A stretch of DNA of 64,000 nt from Thiomonas sp. X19 (GTDB taxonomy: Bacteria; Pseudomonadota; Gammaproteobacteria; Burkholderiales; Burkholderiaceae_C): positions 4,342,778 to 4,406,777 of the forward strand of contig NZ_LT605203.1 in assembly GCF_900089495.1 (NCBI RefSeq). Direction: 5' to 3'. A program made the translations under genes and the position numbers. Numbering within the stretch: the first letter of the stretch is position 1; each line of letters starts with the position of its first letter. Below, in pieces: positions 45,785-54,900 of this stretch. The notes under the pieces are model-generated. The model saw only the letters and a program-made list of their open reading frames with translations. It made no database searches and was not told the DNA's origin.

Positions 45785-47158
45785 TTACTCGGCGTCGCGT
45801 ATGTCTTTGTTGTGGCGCAGGCGCTCCCACGCTTTATCGAACTTGGTGCCCTCCCATTTCAGCTCGGCGCGAACAATCGCTTTCGCTCCACCCGCTCTGT
45901 TTTTCTTCGGCAGCTTCGGTAACGCGGTTGCCGTGAAACCCTTTTCGGCCAGCACGCGCAAGATTTCTTGCTCTTGGTGTCGCTGCCACTTCATGGGCCG
46001 TGTGCCGGTTGCAGCCTCTACCGCTGGCGCTGCGTATTGCTCCATGGCAAGGCGAAAACCGATGTGCACAGCCTTGCCCTGGCTTTCGCCCCATGCCAGC
46101 CAGGCGGCAGGGCTTGCGCGCTCCATGCCCTGCGATGCCGCTTTTTCTTCAAAGTCGCGTGCCTTGCGTTTGGCAGCCCAGGCAGAGTCATGCCGTCCAA
46201 CCATTTGCAAGCTGGCGTGCGTGTGCGGCTCCAGCCCCGCCATAAGTCGAGCGGCTTCACCCGCCTTCAGCACTGGCCTATCCGCAACCCAGTCGCGCCA
46301 GTCGATAGGCTCGCCCTCGTTGTTCGCGCATTCGATAAAGTCGGCCGCGTCCTCGCCCTCGATAAGACTATTGCCCGCTGGCGTTGATTTCTGGCAGGCA
46401 GGTTCAGGGAAACGCCACGCAATAGTTGGCTCATGCACCTCCAGCCATGCGTTCAGGTCGAACGAACTCGCTTCGTGGCCGTAAAGCACTTTCCGGCGCT
46501 CGGCTGGGATATACGAAAAGTTTTCGCCAGCCCGATAAATGCGCAGTTGACGGGTTGTTGCTGCGTCAATCAATCGCTCCAATACAGCTTCATGTGGCGT
46601 GTGGGATTGTTCGCCTATCAGCTTTGCGGCGTCCCAAAGGGTGTAGCGTCCGGCGGCGCGTTTTTCCGCTTCTTGGCGCTTGGAATGGGCTGCATGCCCC
46701 TCGCCTTGCAATCGTCCCGGCTGCAAACCAGCCATTCGTGCTGCTTCCAGCCAATAGGGCTTAAAGGCTTTGGAATCAGCCCACGCTAGCCATTCGGCCG
46801 GCGTCTTGTGCTCGTTCATGTCCTGCCCTGACGCGTAGCTGGTCAAGTCCATGAACTCGGGCAGCCATTCTTGGTCGCGGGGATGCTGCAAACCGTGCGC
46901 GTCAAGCTGCGCCGATGTTGTGCCGTCCAGATATACGATGCCAGCGCGGATAATTCCTATTGGCATGCCACCAGTCCCCACCACGTTGTGCGGCGCAAGA
47001 CCGGCCAGAATCAGCAGGGCCTCTTGACGTGTCCATAAGTCGCGCTTTAGCAGTCCCTCGACGTTGACGGGAGGCGGCGTCAGCGGGTCGCGGCGTAGCA
47101 GTTCGATAACGTCGATACGCTGGCCCGGATTCTCGGGGTCGTTTACATAGTGCGGCAT
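45785..47158 (-). CDS. Element protein with a duplicated module, unknown function
   Basis: The 457-residue product starts MPHYVNDPENPGQRIDVIEL. It contains two related halves: LWTRQEALLILAGLAPHNV with KTPAEWLAWADSKAFKPYWL, and PVLKAGEAARLMAGLEPHTH with SPAAWLAWGESQGKAVHIGF. The first lies near residues 40-135, the second near 295-385. A basic C-terminal segment (LPKLPKKNRAGGAKAIVRAE) follows and could bind DNA. I know proteins of this type only as hypothetical genes of integrative elements. Confidence 0.7.
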   Translation of the reverse strand: MPHYVNDPENPGQRIDVIELLRRDPLTPPPVNVEGLLKRDLWTRQEALLILAGLAPHNVVGTGGMPIGIIRAGIVYLDGTTSAQLDAHGLQHPRDQEWLPEFMDLTSYASGQDMNEHKTPAEWLAWADSKAFKPYWLEAARMAGLQPGRLQGEGHAAHSKRQEAEKRAAGRYTLWDAAKLIGEQSHTPHEAVLERLIDAATTRQLRIYRAGENFSYIPAERRKVLYGHEASSFDLNAWLEVHEPTIAWRFPEPACQKSTPAGNSLIEGEDAADFIECANNEGEPIDWRDWVADRPVLKAGEAARLMAGLEPHTHASLQMVGRHDSAWAAKRKARDFEEKAASQGMERASPAAWLAWGESQGKAVHIGFRLAMEQYAAPAVEAATGTRPMKWQRHQEQEILRVLAEKGFTATALPKLPKKNRAGGAKAIVRAELKWEGTKFDKAWERLRHNKDIRDAE

Positions 47159-47258
47159 GTCTGCGCTCCTTCACGCGCTGGCCCTTCATTCATGGGCACC
47201 AGGCAGGCGGGCGAAGGTTCCCGCTTTTTCCCCCGTCGGGTAGCCTGGCGCGAAACGC

Positions 47259-47597
47259 TCACGCCTCCAAGCGCACCACGGCGCGGGCTCCAGCGGCTTG
47301 CGCGTAACGCTGCACGCTGCGCAGGGATGGCGGGCGCTTGCCACTCTCCAGCCGTGCCACCACGCTTTGCGTCGTGCCCATGCGCTGCGCAACCTCGGCT
47401 TGCGACAGGCCAGCGCGGACGCGGGCTGCAATCATTTCGCGGGCAATGGCGAATTCATGCCCCAAGGCGTCATACTCGGCCCGCACTTCGGGCACGGCCA
47501 GTAGGGTGCGCTTGATGCTTTGCAGGGTCTTGCCAGCGCGTGAGGCGGCTAGAGCTTGCATGCCCTCCGTCAGTTCGGCGGCAAGGTTGCGTTTCAT
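47259..47597 (-). CDS. XRE-family HTH protein (antitoxin-like)
   Basis: The 112-residue product (MKRNLAAELTEGMQALAASR) carries an XRE helix-turn-helix near its C-terminus (AGLSQAEVAQRMGTTQSVVA, then LESGKRPPSLRSVQRYAQA). The N-terminal helix resembles HigA-type antitoxins. Its ATG overlaps the stop of the upstream antitoxin by 4 nt, so this is the third gene of a three-gene toxin/antitoxin operon and may be the operon repressor. Confidence 0.8.
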   Translation of the reverse strand: MKRNLAAELTEGMQALAASRAGKTLQSIKRTLLAVPEVRAEYDALGHEFAIAREMIAARVRAGLSQAEVAQRMGTTQSVVARLESGKRPPSLRSVQRYAQAAGARAVVRLEA

Positions 47598-47902
47598 GCC
47601 TGCGCCTTTTCCACCCGCAGGCGCAGGCCAGCGGCATGCGTCACGGCCATGAGCGTGCGCAATGTGGGATTGCCACGCGGCGAAAGCGTGCGATAGAGCG
47701 TTTCACGCGAGAGCCCGGTTTCCTCGGCAATGGCGCGCATGCCTTTGGCTTCGGCAATGCTGCGAAGGGCGGCTAATAAGGCTTCGCGGCCTCCGGGTTC
47801 GTCGGCTTCGTCGATGGCTGCATTCAGTAGCTCCTCGGCAAAGCCTTCATCCTGCCGCAGCAACTCGACGATGGTTTGATTCAGGGGGCGTGATGCGTTC
47901 AT
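47594..47902 (-). CDS. Addiction-module antidote protein, HigA-like
   Basis: The chosen ATG gives 102 residues (MNASRPLNQTIVELLRQD). The C-terminal part has the addiction-module HTH (MRAIAEETGLSRETLYRTL, then GNPTLRTLMAVTHAAGLRL). It follows the toxin gene with a 4-nt ATGA overlap; toxin-first order is typical of higBA-type loci. A relative of this gene is the antidote at 63544-63855. Confidence 0.85.
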   Translation of the reverse strand: MNASRPLNQTIVELLRQDEGFAEELLNAAIDEADEPGGREALLAALRSIAEAKGMRAIAEETGLSRETLYRTLSPRGNPTLRTLMAVTHAAGLRLRVEKAQA

Positions 47903-48225
47903 GGTGCGTTCCTTTGTTGCCAGTCTGTCCAATATCGCCGGGCTGTTGCGATGTCGGCTTGCTGGGTGCGCTTGTCACCACCGGCCAGCAGCAGTACCAA
48001 GCGGGCACCGGCGCGGGCGTAATACACCCGGTAGCCCGGCCCCCAGTCAATGCGCAATTCCCACAGTCCACCCGATAAGGCTTTGCAGTCTCCCGGATTG
48101 CCACCCTCCAGGCGTAGCAAGCGGGTTGCAATGCGGGCGCGGGCTTGTCTGTCGAGCAAAGCGGCCAGCCAGTCCTGCACGGGGCATTGCCCTTGGTCTG
48201 TCAAGTAGCTTTGCACTTCAAGCAT
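47899..48225 (-). CDS. RelE/HigB-type toxin (phage-derived Gp49-like)
   Basis: The 108-residue product (MLEVQSYLTDQGQCPVQDWL) has the killer-protein pattern of this family: ARARIATRLLRLEGGNPGDC, GLWELRIDWGPGYRVYYARA and LVLLLAGGDKRTQQADIATA. These proteins are ribosome-dependent mRNA interferases. It is read before its antidote with a 4-nt overlap. The partial gene at the right end of the window encodes a close relative. Confidence 0.88.
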   Translation of the reverse strand: MLEVQSYLTDQGQCPVQDWLAALLDRQARARIATRLLRLEGGNPGDCKALSGGLWELRIDWGPGYRVYYARAGARLVLLLAGGDKRTQQADIATARRYWTDWQQRNAP

Positions 48226-48254
48226 GGGCAGATTGTAGCGTAAAGGCTACTGAA

Positions 48255-49628
48255 TTACTGCACACGGCGCAGCGTCGGCAATGCCTGCGCGGCCTGAAAC
48301 TCGATACCGGCCTGCTCAAGAATCCACGCCTCGATGCGTTCATGGTGAACCCGCAGCAAGTCCAGCGGGCGCACCTTGTAATGGCGCTCTGCCGTGGCGC
48401 TGGGTTTGTGCCCCATGATTTGCGCCACCACACCGGCGGGAATCTCCAGCCATTCCGTGAGCGTCGAGAAACTACGGCGCAGGCCGTGCAGCGTCAAATC
48501 GTCAAGGCCAGCGGCTTTGCAGGCGCGCGCGTGCGGCGTGTGCGGCCTAGACAGTTGCCCGCTGGCGCTTGTGGGGCTGGAAAACACCCATTCATTGCGG
48601 CGCGGCAGGCTGGCGAGTAGCTGCGCAACATAAGGCGTGAGCGGAATCATGCGCTCGCCCTCCACCTTGTCCCGAATGGCGATGCTGCGCCACTGGGTGT
48701 TGATGTCCTCCCATTGCAGCGCCAGCACCTCACCAGGGCGAGCACCAGTCAGCAGCATGATTTGCAGTGCGTAGGCGATGGTCGGATTTTGAATCTGGCG
48801 CACATGGGCGAACCATGCGGGCAATTGTTCCCGCGTCAACACATCGGATTTCGTGCCGGGCTTGCCCAGGGCTTCGCGGGTGCGGCGGGTCTTGGCCGGG
48901 TTCGGCGTCTGCACGATGTCTGCATATTGCGGATGCTCTGCGCACCATGTCAGGAATGCGCGCAGCAGTCGCCATGCCAGCCGGGCCGATGTGGGGCGCG
49001 CCTGGCCTTCGCGGGCTGCCCATGCCTCAATTGTGGGGGCGTCCAACTGCGCCAGCGGTAGCTGCATGAACTCGGCAAGCGGCGCGGCTGTGCGGGCCTT
49101 GCTCTTGTCGCCCCGGCGCTTTGACGGCTTGCCGCTGGGCTGCACCATGCGCGTGTTGTCCAACAAGTGCCGCTCTCCCCAGTGTGGGCGGCGCTCCTGC
49201 ATGTAAGCAGTCCACACCTCACCCACTGTCAGTGCTTGGCGCTGCTGCTCGGTTTTGGCCTGCACACGGGCTGCGGCTTTGACTTCGTCCTGTTCGCGGC
49301 GTTGCTCGGCTGGGTTGATGCCACCATCAACCAGGGACTTCAGCCGGGCGGCTTCCTGGCGCGCTCCACGCTGCACCTCCACACGCTGCCCGCTGGCCTT
49401 GTCGAGCGTCCATACCGATTCGAGCGGCCAGACTTCCGGGCGGCCTATCGTCACCCGCACAGCGCCAGCACCTAGCCAGCCTTGGAACACATAGGCGCGG
49501 GCACCGCTCGCCGTCACGCGAAGCCCTAGACCGGGTTGCTTGGCGTCCCAGTAGATGGCCTGCTGCTTGCCTGCCTGGCATGTGAACTCTGCCACCCGTG
49601 CCGCTGTGAAATTCTCGCGCTTGCCCAT
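48255..49628 (-). CDS. Tyrosine-recombinase integrase
   Basis: The 457-residue product starts MGKRENFTAARVAEFTCQAG; GGAGG stands 8 nt before this ATG, which is why I prefer it to an upstream ATG. It has the DUF4102-like arm-binding N-terminus (QPGLGLRVTASGARAYVFQG), a core-binding domain and the catalytic residues Arg (TGARPGEVLAL, about 292), His-x-x-Arg (LTLHGLRRSFSTL, about 376), His (MGHKPSATAERH) and Tyr (RHYKVRPLD, about 414). It faces the tRNA-distal end and should recombine the tRNA-Phe repeats. Confidence 0.95.
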   Translation of the reverse strand: MGKRENFTAARVAEFTCQAGKQQAIYWDAKQPGLGLRVTASGARAYVFQGWLGAGAVRVTIGRPEVWPLESVWTLDKASGQRVEVQRGARQEAARLKSLVDGGINPAEQRREQDEVKAAARVQAKTEQQRQALTVGEVWTAYMQERRPHWGERHLLDNTRMVQPSGKPSKRRGDKSKARTAAPLAEFMQLPLAQLDAPTIEAWAAREGQARPTSARLAWRLLRAFLTWCAEHPQYADIVQTPNPAKTRRTREALGKPGTKSDVLTREQLPAWFAHVRQIQNPTIAYALQIMLLTGARPGEVLALQWEDINTQWRSIAIRDKVEGERMIPLTPYVAQLLASLPRRNEWVFSSPTSASGQLSRPHTPHARACKAAGLDDLTLHGLRRSFSTLTEWLEIPAGVVAQIMGHKPSATAERHYKVRPLDLLRVHHERIEAWILEQAGIEFQAAQALPTLRRVQ

Positions 49629-49788
49629 ATCCAAGCCCTCCAAGGTGGCCCATGTAATGGCCATGTAATGGAATTTTAGGCACATTCGGGAATAATGGGA
49701 AACGCTTTTATGCGCTACATGTCGCCTATGTTATTGTTTTTGCTTGAAACAGCATCGTCCGTCAACGTTTGGAAATGTCAACTTTCAG

Positions 49789-49838
49789 GGATTGAAAATC
49801 CGCGTGTCGGCGGTTCGATTCCGTCCCTGGCCACCAAT
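49789..49838 (+). repeat. attR: second 50-bp tRNA-Phe 3'-end repeat
   Basis: Identical to 41145-41194. It is only the 3' part of tRNA-Phe, with no 5' half, so it is the displaced original end of the tRNA and not a second tRNA gene. Confidence 0.95.
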
Positions 49839-49853
49839 CAGAATCAACAACTT

Positions 49854-49885
49854 AGCCCTGTCCATGTGACGGGGCTTTGTTTTTT
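49854..49885 (+). terminator. Displaced original tRNA-Phe terminator
   Basis: A 9-bp stem AGCCCTGTC/GACGGGGCT (one G-T pair) is followed by TTTGTTTTTT on the plus strand, 16 nt after attR. Before integration this would have ended the tRNA-Phe transcript; the copy at 41210 now does so. Confidence 0.8.
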
Positions 49886-50577
49886 CTGACGCGAGGTCTG
49901 GCAAACGTATCAGGGGAGTGATCTTCATGTGTGACACGAAGCCTAGGCCCGTGGGCTGTGCAAAATCCATGATTTCGCGCAAACAAGCCAGGTGCGGCAG
50001 ACGAAAATTGGGCAAAGTGTGAAATTGTTCACGCGCGGAGGCGCCGTCCGGCCAGCCCATTGACTCGGATGTCAGCAGGTCAGTCGTGTCGACCTTTGGC
50101 GCCAACGAAAAATTGATCGGCCTGTTGCCAACGATCGGCACGAGGGGGCCGCATCTGCAACGACGTCAACCTCACGGGCTGGGCTCCACCCCCGTTCTTG
50201 CGCGCGGTCAGTCCAACGACACTGGCCTCGTCTCCACCTGCACAGCCCGAATCCTGCGGCTCTCGATGACCACCGAGCCGCATCCCTGGGTTTCCAATCC
50301 GCGGCCGGCAGCAGGGACGTCCGTCAAGAAGGCCGCCGCGCCACCTTGGTGACGGCGCGGGTGACCTCGGGCCATGGCCCCGGCGGTCATGCGATGAACC
50401 TGACAATCTGCCATGGCTCGATCTGCCCTTGCCATTTCCAAGGCGGTTCGCAGGTCGGCGCCTATGGTGTTGTTGGCACCGGCCTCGTCCGATGTGCCTC
50501 GGCATTGACTATCGGTCGTGTCGTGAAGGTTTAAACGCTAGGATTTCCGCGACGCGCTTCTGCTCTGGAGATTGCCG
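49886..50577. other. Gap between attR and cysteine desulfurase
   Basis: About 690 nt without a gene I can support. Open frames exist on both strands, but they are Arg/Gly/Pro-rich high-GC frames with no family resemblance. No RNA gene or repeat was seen. It may hold remains of older chromosomal genes. Confidence 0.5.
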
Positions 50578-51750
50578 TCAGTGACGCGTGTTCAGCAATG
50601 ATCCGAGGACCCGCTGCACCGCGAGCAGTGCCGCGTCAATCTCTTCGGACGTGGTGTGGCGTCCGAGCGAAAACCGCACCGCACAACGTGCGTACTGGGG
50701 GCTCTCGCCTTGAGCCAGCAGCACATGGGATGGCAAGTCCCTGCCACTGCAGCAAGCCGAGCCCGATGCGGCGATCACCCCTGTGCGCTCCAACGCGCGC
50801 AGCACGTGCTCGGCCTTGAGTTCTCCAAAACGCACCAAGCTCGTATTGGGCAGGCGCTGTGTGGCGCAGCCATAGATCGTCAGTGGTGCATTCAGTTGCG
50901 CCGAGCACCGTTTCAGCCCCGATTCGAAACGCTCGCGCAGTGCGGTCATGCGATCGACGTCGGCGGCCAAGTCGAGCGCCGCACCCTCGGCAGCAGCGGC
51001 GAATCCCGCGATTCCCGGCAGGTTTTCGGTGCCGCCTCGGCGCCCGCGCTCCTGGTTTCCTGCCAGCAGCCCCGGCCAGTCCAGCCCCTTGCGCACCACG
51101 AGCGCTCCCACCCCCTTCGGACCGTTGAACTTGTGCGCCGACACCGACCACAGATCAGCTGCGCTATCGGCAAAGCGCTGCACGCTCTTGCCCACGACTT
51201 GCGTGGCGTCGACGTGCAGCAGCGCACCTTGCGTGTGGGCGATCTCGGCCAACTCCGCCACAGGCATGAGCACCCCCGTTTCATTGTTGGCGCCCATCAC
51301 ACTGACCAGCACTACGTCCGTGTCGATCAACGCATGCGCGGCCTGCAGATCGAGGCGGCCTTCACCGTCCACCGGGATCACGTCGACCGGACATCCGCTG
51401 TCGCGCACACGTGCGGCCAACGCCATCATGGATGGATGTTCAACGGCGGACAGCACCAGCCTGCGGCGCCCGCAATGGGCCCCGCGGCGGCGCGCATTGC
51501 AGGCACCGAGCACGGCCATGTGATTGGCCTCCGTGGCGCCGCTGGTGAACACCAGTTCAGTGGGGCCGCAACCCAGAAAACGTGCAATCCGAGTCCGCGC
51601 GTCCGCCAGCACGCGCCGTGCCGCCTGGCCTGGGCCGTGAGCAGACGAGGGATTGGCCCAGACGCGTTCGAGCACGTCACGCATCTCCTGGAGAGCTTCG
51701 GCTGCCACGGGGGTGGTTGCGTTGTGGTCAAGATAGATCATGGGCATCAT
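50578..51750 (-). CDS. Cysteine desulfurase (NifS/IscS family)
   Basis: This PLP enzyme moves sulfur from cysteine to acceptor proteins. The start giving MMPMIYLDHNATTPVAAEAL (390 residues) was chosen because IYLDHNATTP begins the family and an AGGT precedes it. Landmarks are VFTSGATEANHMAVLG, SAVEHPS, the PLP lysine in SVSAHKFNGPKG, RGGTENLPGI and the active Cys loop SGSACCSG. It stands outside any isc or suf cluster. It could serve tRNA thiolation, Fe-S or DNA sulfur modification; no dnd genes are nearby. Confidence 0.9.
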   Translation of the reverse strand: MMPMIYLDHNATTPVAAEALQEMRDVLERVWANPSSAHGPGQAARRVLADARTRIARFLGCGPTELVFTSGATEANHMAVLGACNARRRGAHCGRRRLVLSAVEHPSMMALAARVRDSGCPVDVIPVDGEGRLDLQAAHALIDTDVVLVSVMGANNETGVLMPVAELAEIAHTQGALLHVDATQVVGKSVQRFADSAADLWSVSAHKFNGPKGVGALVVRKGLDWPGLLAGNQERGRRGGTENLPGIAGFAAAAEGAALDLAADVDRMTALRERFESGLKRCSAQLNAPLTIYGCATQRLPNTSLVRFGELKAEHVLRALERTGVIAASGSACCSGRDLPSHVLLAQGESPQYARCAVRFSLGRHTTSEEIDAALLAVQRVLGSLLNTRH

Positions 51751-51945
51751 GCGTTTGGCACCTGGCCGATCCCCGGGCGCTTGGGCAACTCTGGCAGGTA
51801 CAGGTCCGGGACGCGCAAAGCGCTGCGGCGCCTGGCATGGTCGCGCGTGCGAACGCCGCCTCCCGCTCGCCGAGTGGAGGTGCCCAAGCACCTGAACGTG
51901 AGGCAGCCCAGAATTGAATCGTTCGTCGAGTCGCCCGCCAGGGCA

Positions 51946-54900
51946 TCAGGCGTCACCATGCGGCCCTTCCTTCTGGACTTGTGCCACCAACCAGTCCAGC
52001 AGTTTGCGGGCCGTGTCGAGGTCGCCGGGATTGGCATGGACCTGGGCGTACCACTGGGCGGCGGGGCTGGTGTGGAGGCCGCGCGTGCGTAAGAAGTCCG
52101 CCACCGGGTGGGGTGCCAACGACTGTCCCTGCGCTTCGCCGCGCATGCGGAGCCAGGAATAGGCCAGGGCTCCCAGGTAGGTCCGAATCCTGAACGGGTT
52201 TGCTGGCGCTTGGAGGCAGGCGCGCCATGCCACGACTTGATCCGGCGGCATGGGTCTGGCCAAGCCAAAGCCCTGCCCATATTGCGCACCCAGGAGTAAC
52301 GCCGCTTCGATCATTCCGGCATCCTCCAAGCCTTCGACGACCACATCCCGGCGAAGATCGAGCCCCATCTGGATGATGGTGACCATGAGGCCCAAGGTCT
52401 CAAGGGGGTTTTGACGGATGCGCGTGAGCAGTGCCTGATCGATCTTGATGATGTCGAACGATACGCTCGTCAGGCGCAGCAAGCTGCTGTAGCCCGAGCC
52501 CAGGTCATCCATGGCGAGTTTGCAGCCGAGGTGCTTAATCTGAGAGAGGGCTGCATCCTGCGCTCCGCTCTCCAGAGCTTGCGTCTCCAGCAATTCCAGG
52601 GTCAGCCGGTCCGCCTCGATCTTGTGCAGGCGAAGGATGTCCTCGACCCACACTGCACATTCGGGGTCGCGCAGCACGCTGGGGGGCATGTTGACCGCCA
52701 CACCGATACGCAGACCTTGTGCATCCCACAAAGTGAGATGCACAAGCGCCATGTCCAGCCCCATGCGGAAGAGACGGCTCAACTCGGTCTCCCCCAGTAG
52801 GGGAAGGAACACACCAGGCGCAATGATCGACCCGTCAGGCAGCTCCAAGCGAGCCAGTGCCTCCACCTTGATCAGCTGGCTGCTGCGCAAGTCAACGATG
52901 GGTTGCATGAACATGCGCAAGCCGCCCGAAAAAAGCTGCTGGCGCAAAATCTCCGCACGTTCCTGTGTCACGACGGTCGCGGGCGCGCTGCAGCGCAACC
53001 CCACCTGTTCCCAGCGCTGCTGGATTCCCCGTGCGATTTGCCGCATCACCGCCGATTCGAACTGACCCGGATAGGCGCCGTACAGTGCAAGCACGGCGAC
53101 AATATGGTCCGATGCGTCGCTCAGCGGAATGGCAAGCACGGATCGCAGCCCGAACGCCTGCGCCGATTCGCGCCAAAAGTCATGGCTGGGGTCACGCGTG
53201 AAAGACGCCAGTCCTGTGATCTCACCGCGCCGCCAGGCTTGGGCGATGACGTTGGTGCTGCGCGGATCGGCCGGGTCATGGATCACAATCTGCAACTTGG
53301 GGGCGCGAAGGACCGCTGCGATGTCCTCCCCTCGCGAGCCGGCGCAGTTCTCGACCGAGAGTGCCCCGAGCGTGTTCGGGCGCATCAGGAGTGCTCCAAG
53401 AATACCGGGGAGTTGCGCGAGGGCCGCAAGCTCCAGGGGGCGAACATCGGCGAGTAACCGTCCATACCTCGGGAGGGGGGTCGCCAGGACGTCCAGATAG
53501 GCACCGATGGTTGCATCAGCAACTTGCAATTGAGCTTGAATGTCGTCCTGAAGGCGTCTTTCGGCGACCAGCAAAATCCGGTAACGCTCCCGCGCCGGCA
53601 AAAGGACTTGGTTCAGATGGTCCGTCAGCAGTCTTCGGTACATGGCCATGGAATGCACCAGCAGGGCGCTGCTCACGCCAACCAGGGCGTGGGCGCGCCC
53701 CAGACGCTGCGCTGCCCGTTGCACGTCCGCCAGAGTCGTGTCAGGGGCGAGCATGAGGTGAAGATGATCCGCTTGGCGTTGTTTGAGCGCAGCCATGTCC
53801 GAGGGACTCAGGTTTGCCAGGATGGCCTGCGAATGGGGCTCTTGACCCAGATCGGTGTAGAACACATCGATAAAGCGCTCGGAAACGTTGGCGAAATGCG
53901 CATGGGCTTTGTCCAGGAGGACGGCAGCGTCCCGGCCGTAGGCATCGAACCCTGTTTCGCGCTCCGGGGCGGTTAAACTCACGCTGGACAGGCGCCACCA
54001 GGATGTGCCGTCATGCTTGTGCATCTTGGCTTGGTACATCGCGGCATCGGCCAGACGCATCAGCGCATCGCCTTCCATGGCGTCTGCCGGGAACAGTGCC
54101 AGGCCCATGCTCAAGCCGACCGTTGCCGTGTGTCCCGCGGCAACGCTCACCGAGGTTTCCACTGCGTGATGCAGTCGCTTGGCAATCCGGGCAAGTTCGG
54201 CTGTCGTTTGGTATGGGTCCAGATCTTCGATCACGACGATGAACTCATCGCCTCCAAGTCTGGCGAGCGCATCCGACACGCGCAACTCGGCTCGTAGTCG
54301 TTTGGCCAATTCCTGGAGAAGCGCATCACCGGCCTCATGGCCCCACGTGTCATTGACTGGCTTGAAATCATCCAGATCGATCATGCCCACAGCCAGAGCT
54401 GTGCCGTTGCGCTGTGCACGCGCGATCGCCTTGGGAAGATGTGCTTCCAGCGCCCGTCGGTTGGGCAGCCCCGTCAGCGGGTCGTGCAGAGCCTCGTGCT
54501 CGATTTGCGCCTGCAGCCGATCCCGCGTGGTCACGTCGACGATGGTCCAGACGGCGAGGGCCTGTTTGATGTCCTGCACAACGCCGCCCGACAGGTCGCA
54601 CGTGATGAGGCCCCCATCAAGGCGCCGCAGGCGTACGCTCGTCAGCTGGACGGAGCCTTTCGCGTAAAGTTCCGGGTACAGGGCCTTGATCCGCGCGAAC
54701 TCGCTTTCATCGGGGTAGAGGATGCCGGTGGCCTGACCGATCAATGCTGTCTTGTCGGGGTACCCGAGCAGGGTTGCAAATCGCGAGTTGGCATCGACAA
54801 TGCGACGCCCCCGCGTCAGCGCAATGCCGGCAACCGCGTTGTCCAGAAGCACCTCACGCAACAACGCAGCATGACGTGCGCGCTGCGCAAGGTCGATGCG

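Larger units (their letters stand above)
41145..49838. mobile_element. tRNA-Phe integrated element (8.7 kb, satellite or integrative replicon)
   Basis: The element is bounded by 50-bp direct repeats of the tRNA-Phe 3' end and carries a tyrosine integrase at its right end. All its genes lie on the minus strand: integrase, toxin, two HTH proteins, a duplicated-module protein, AlpA-like protein, primase-helicase, SSB-like protein, resolvase-like nuclease and small phage-like proteins. A repeat-rich putative origin follows the primase. I recognise no capsid, tail, lysis, relaxase or transfer gene. This is the profile of a P4-like satellite or a small replicative integrative element. Confidence 0.9.

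Noticed and set aside
49789..49838. Second tRNA-Phe gene
   Set aside because: Only the 3' part is present; it is the attR repeat.
49785..50141. Minus-strand frame ending GRNRTADTRIFNP
   Set aside because: The end is the reverse reading of tRNA-Phe sequence, a known false protein; the remainder has no family match.
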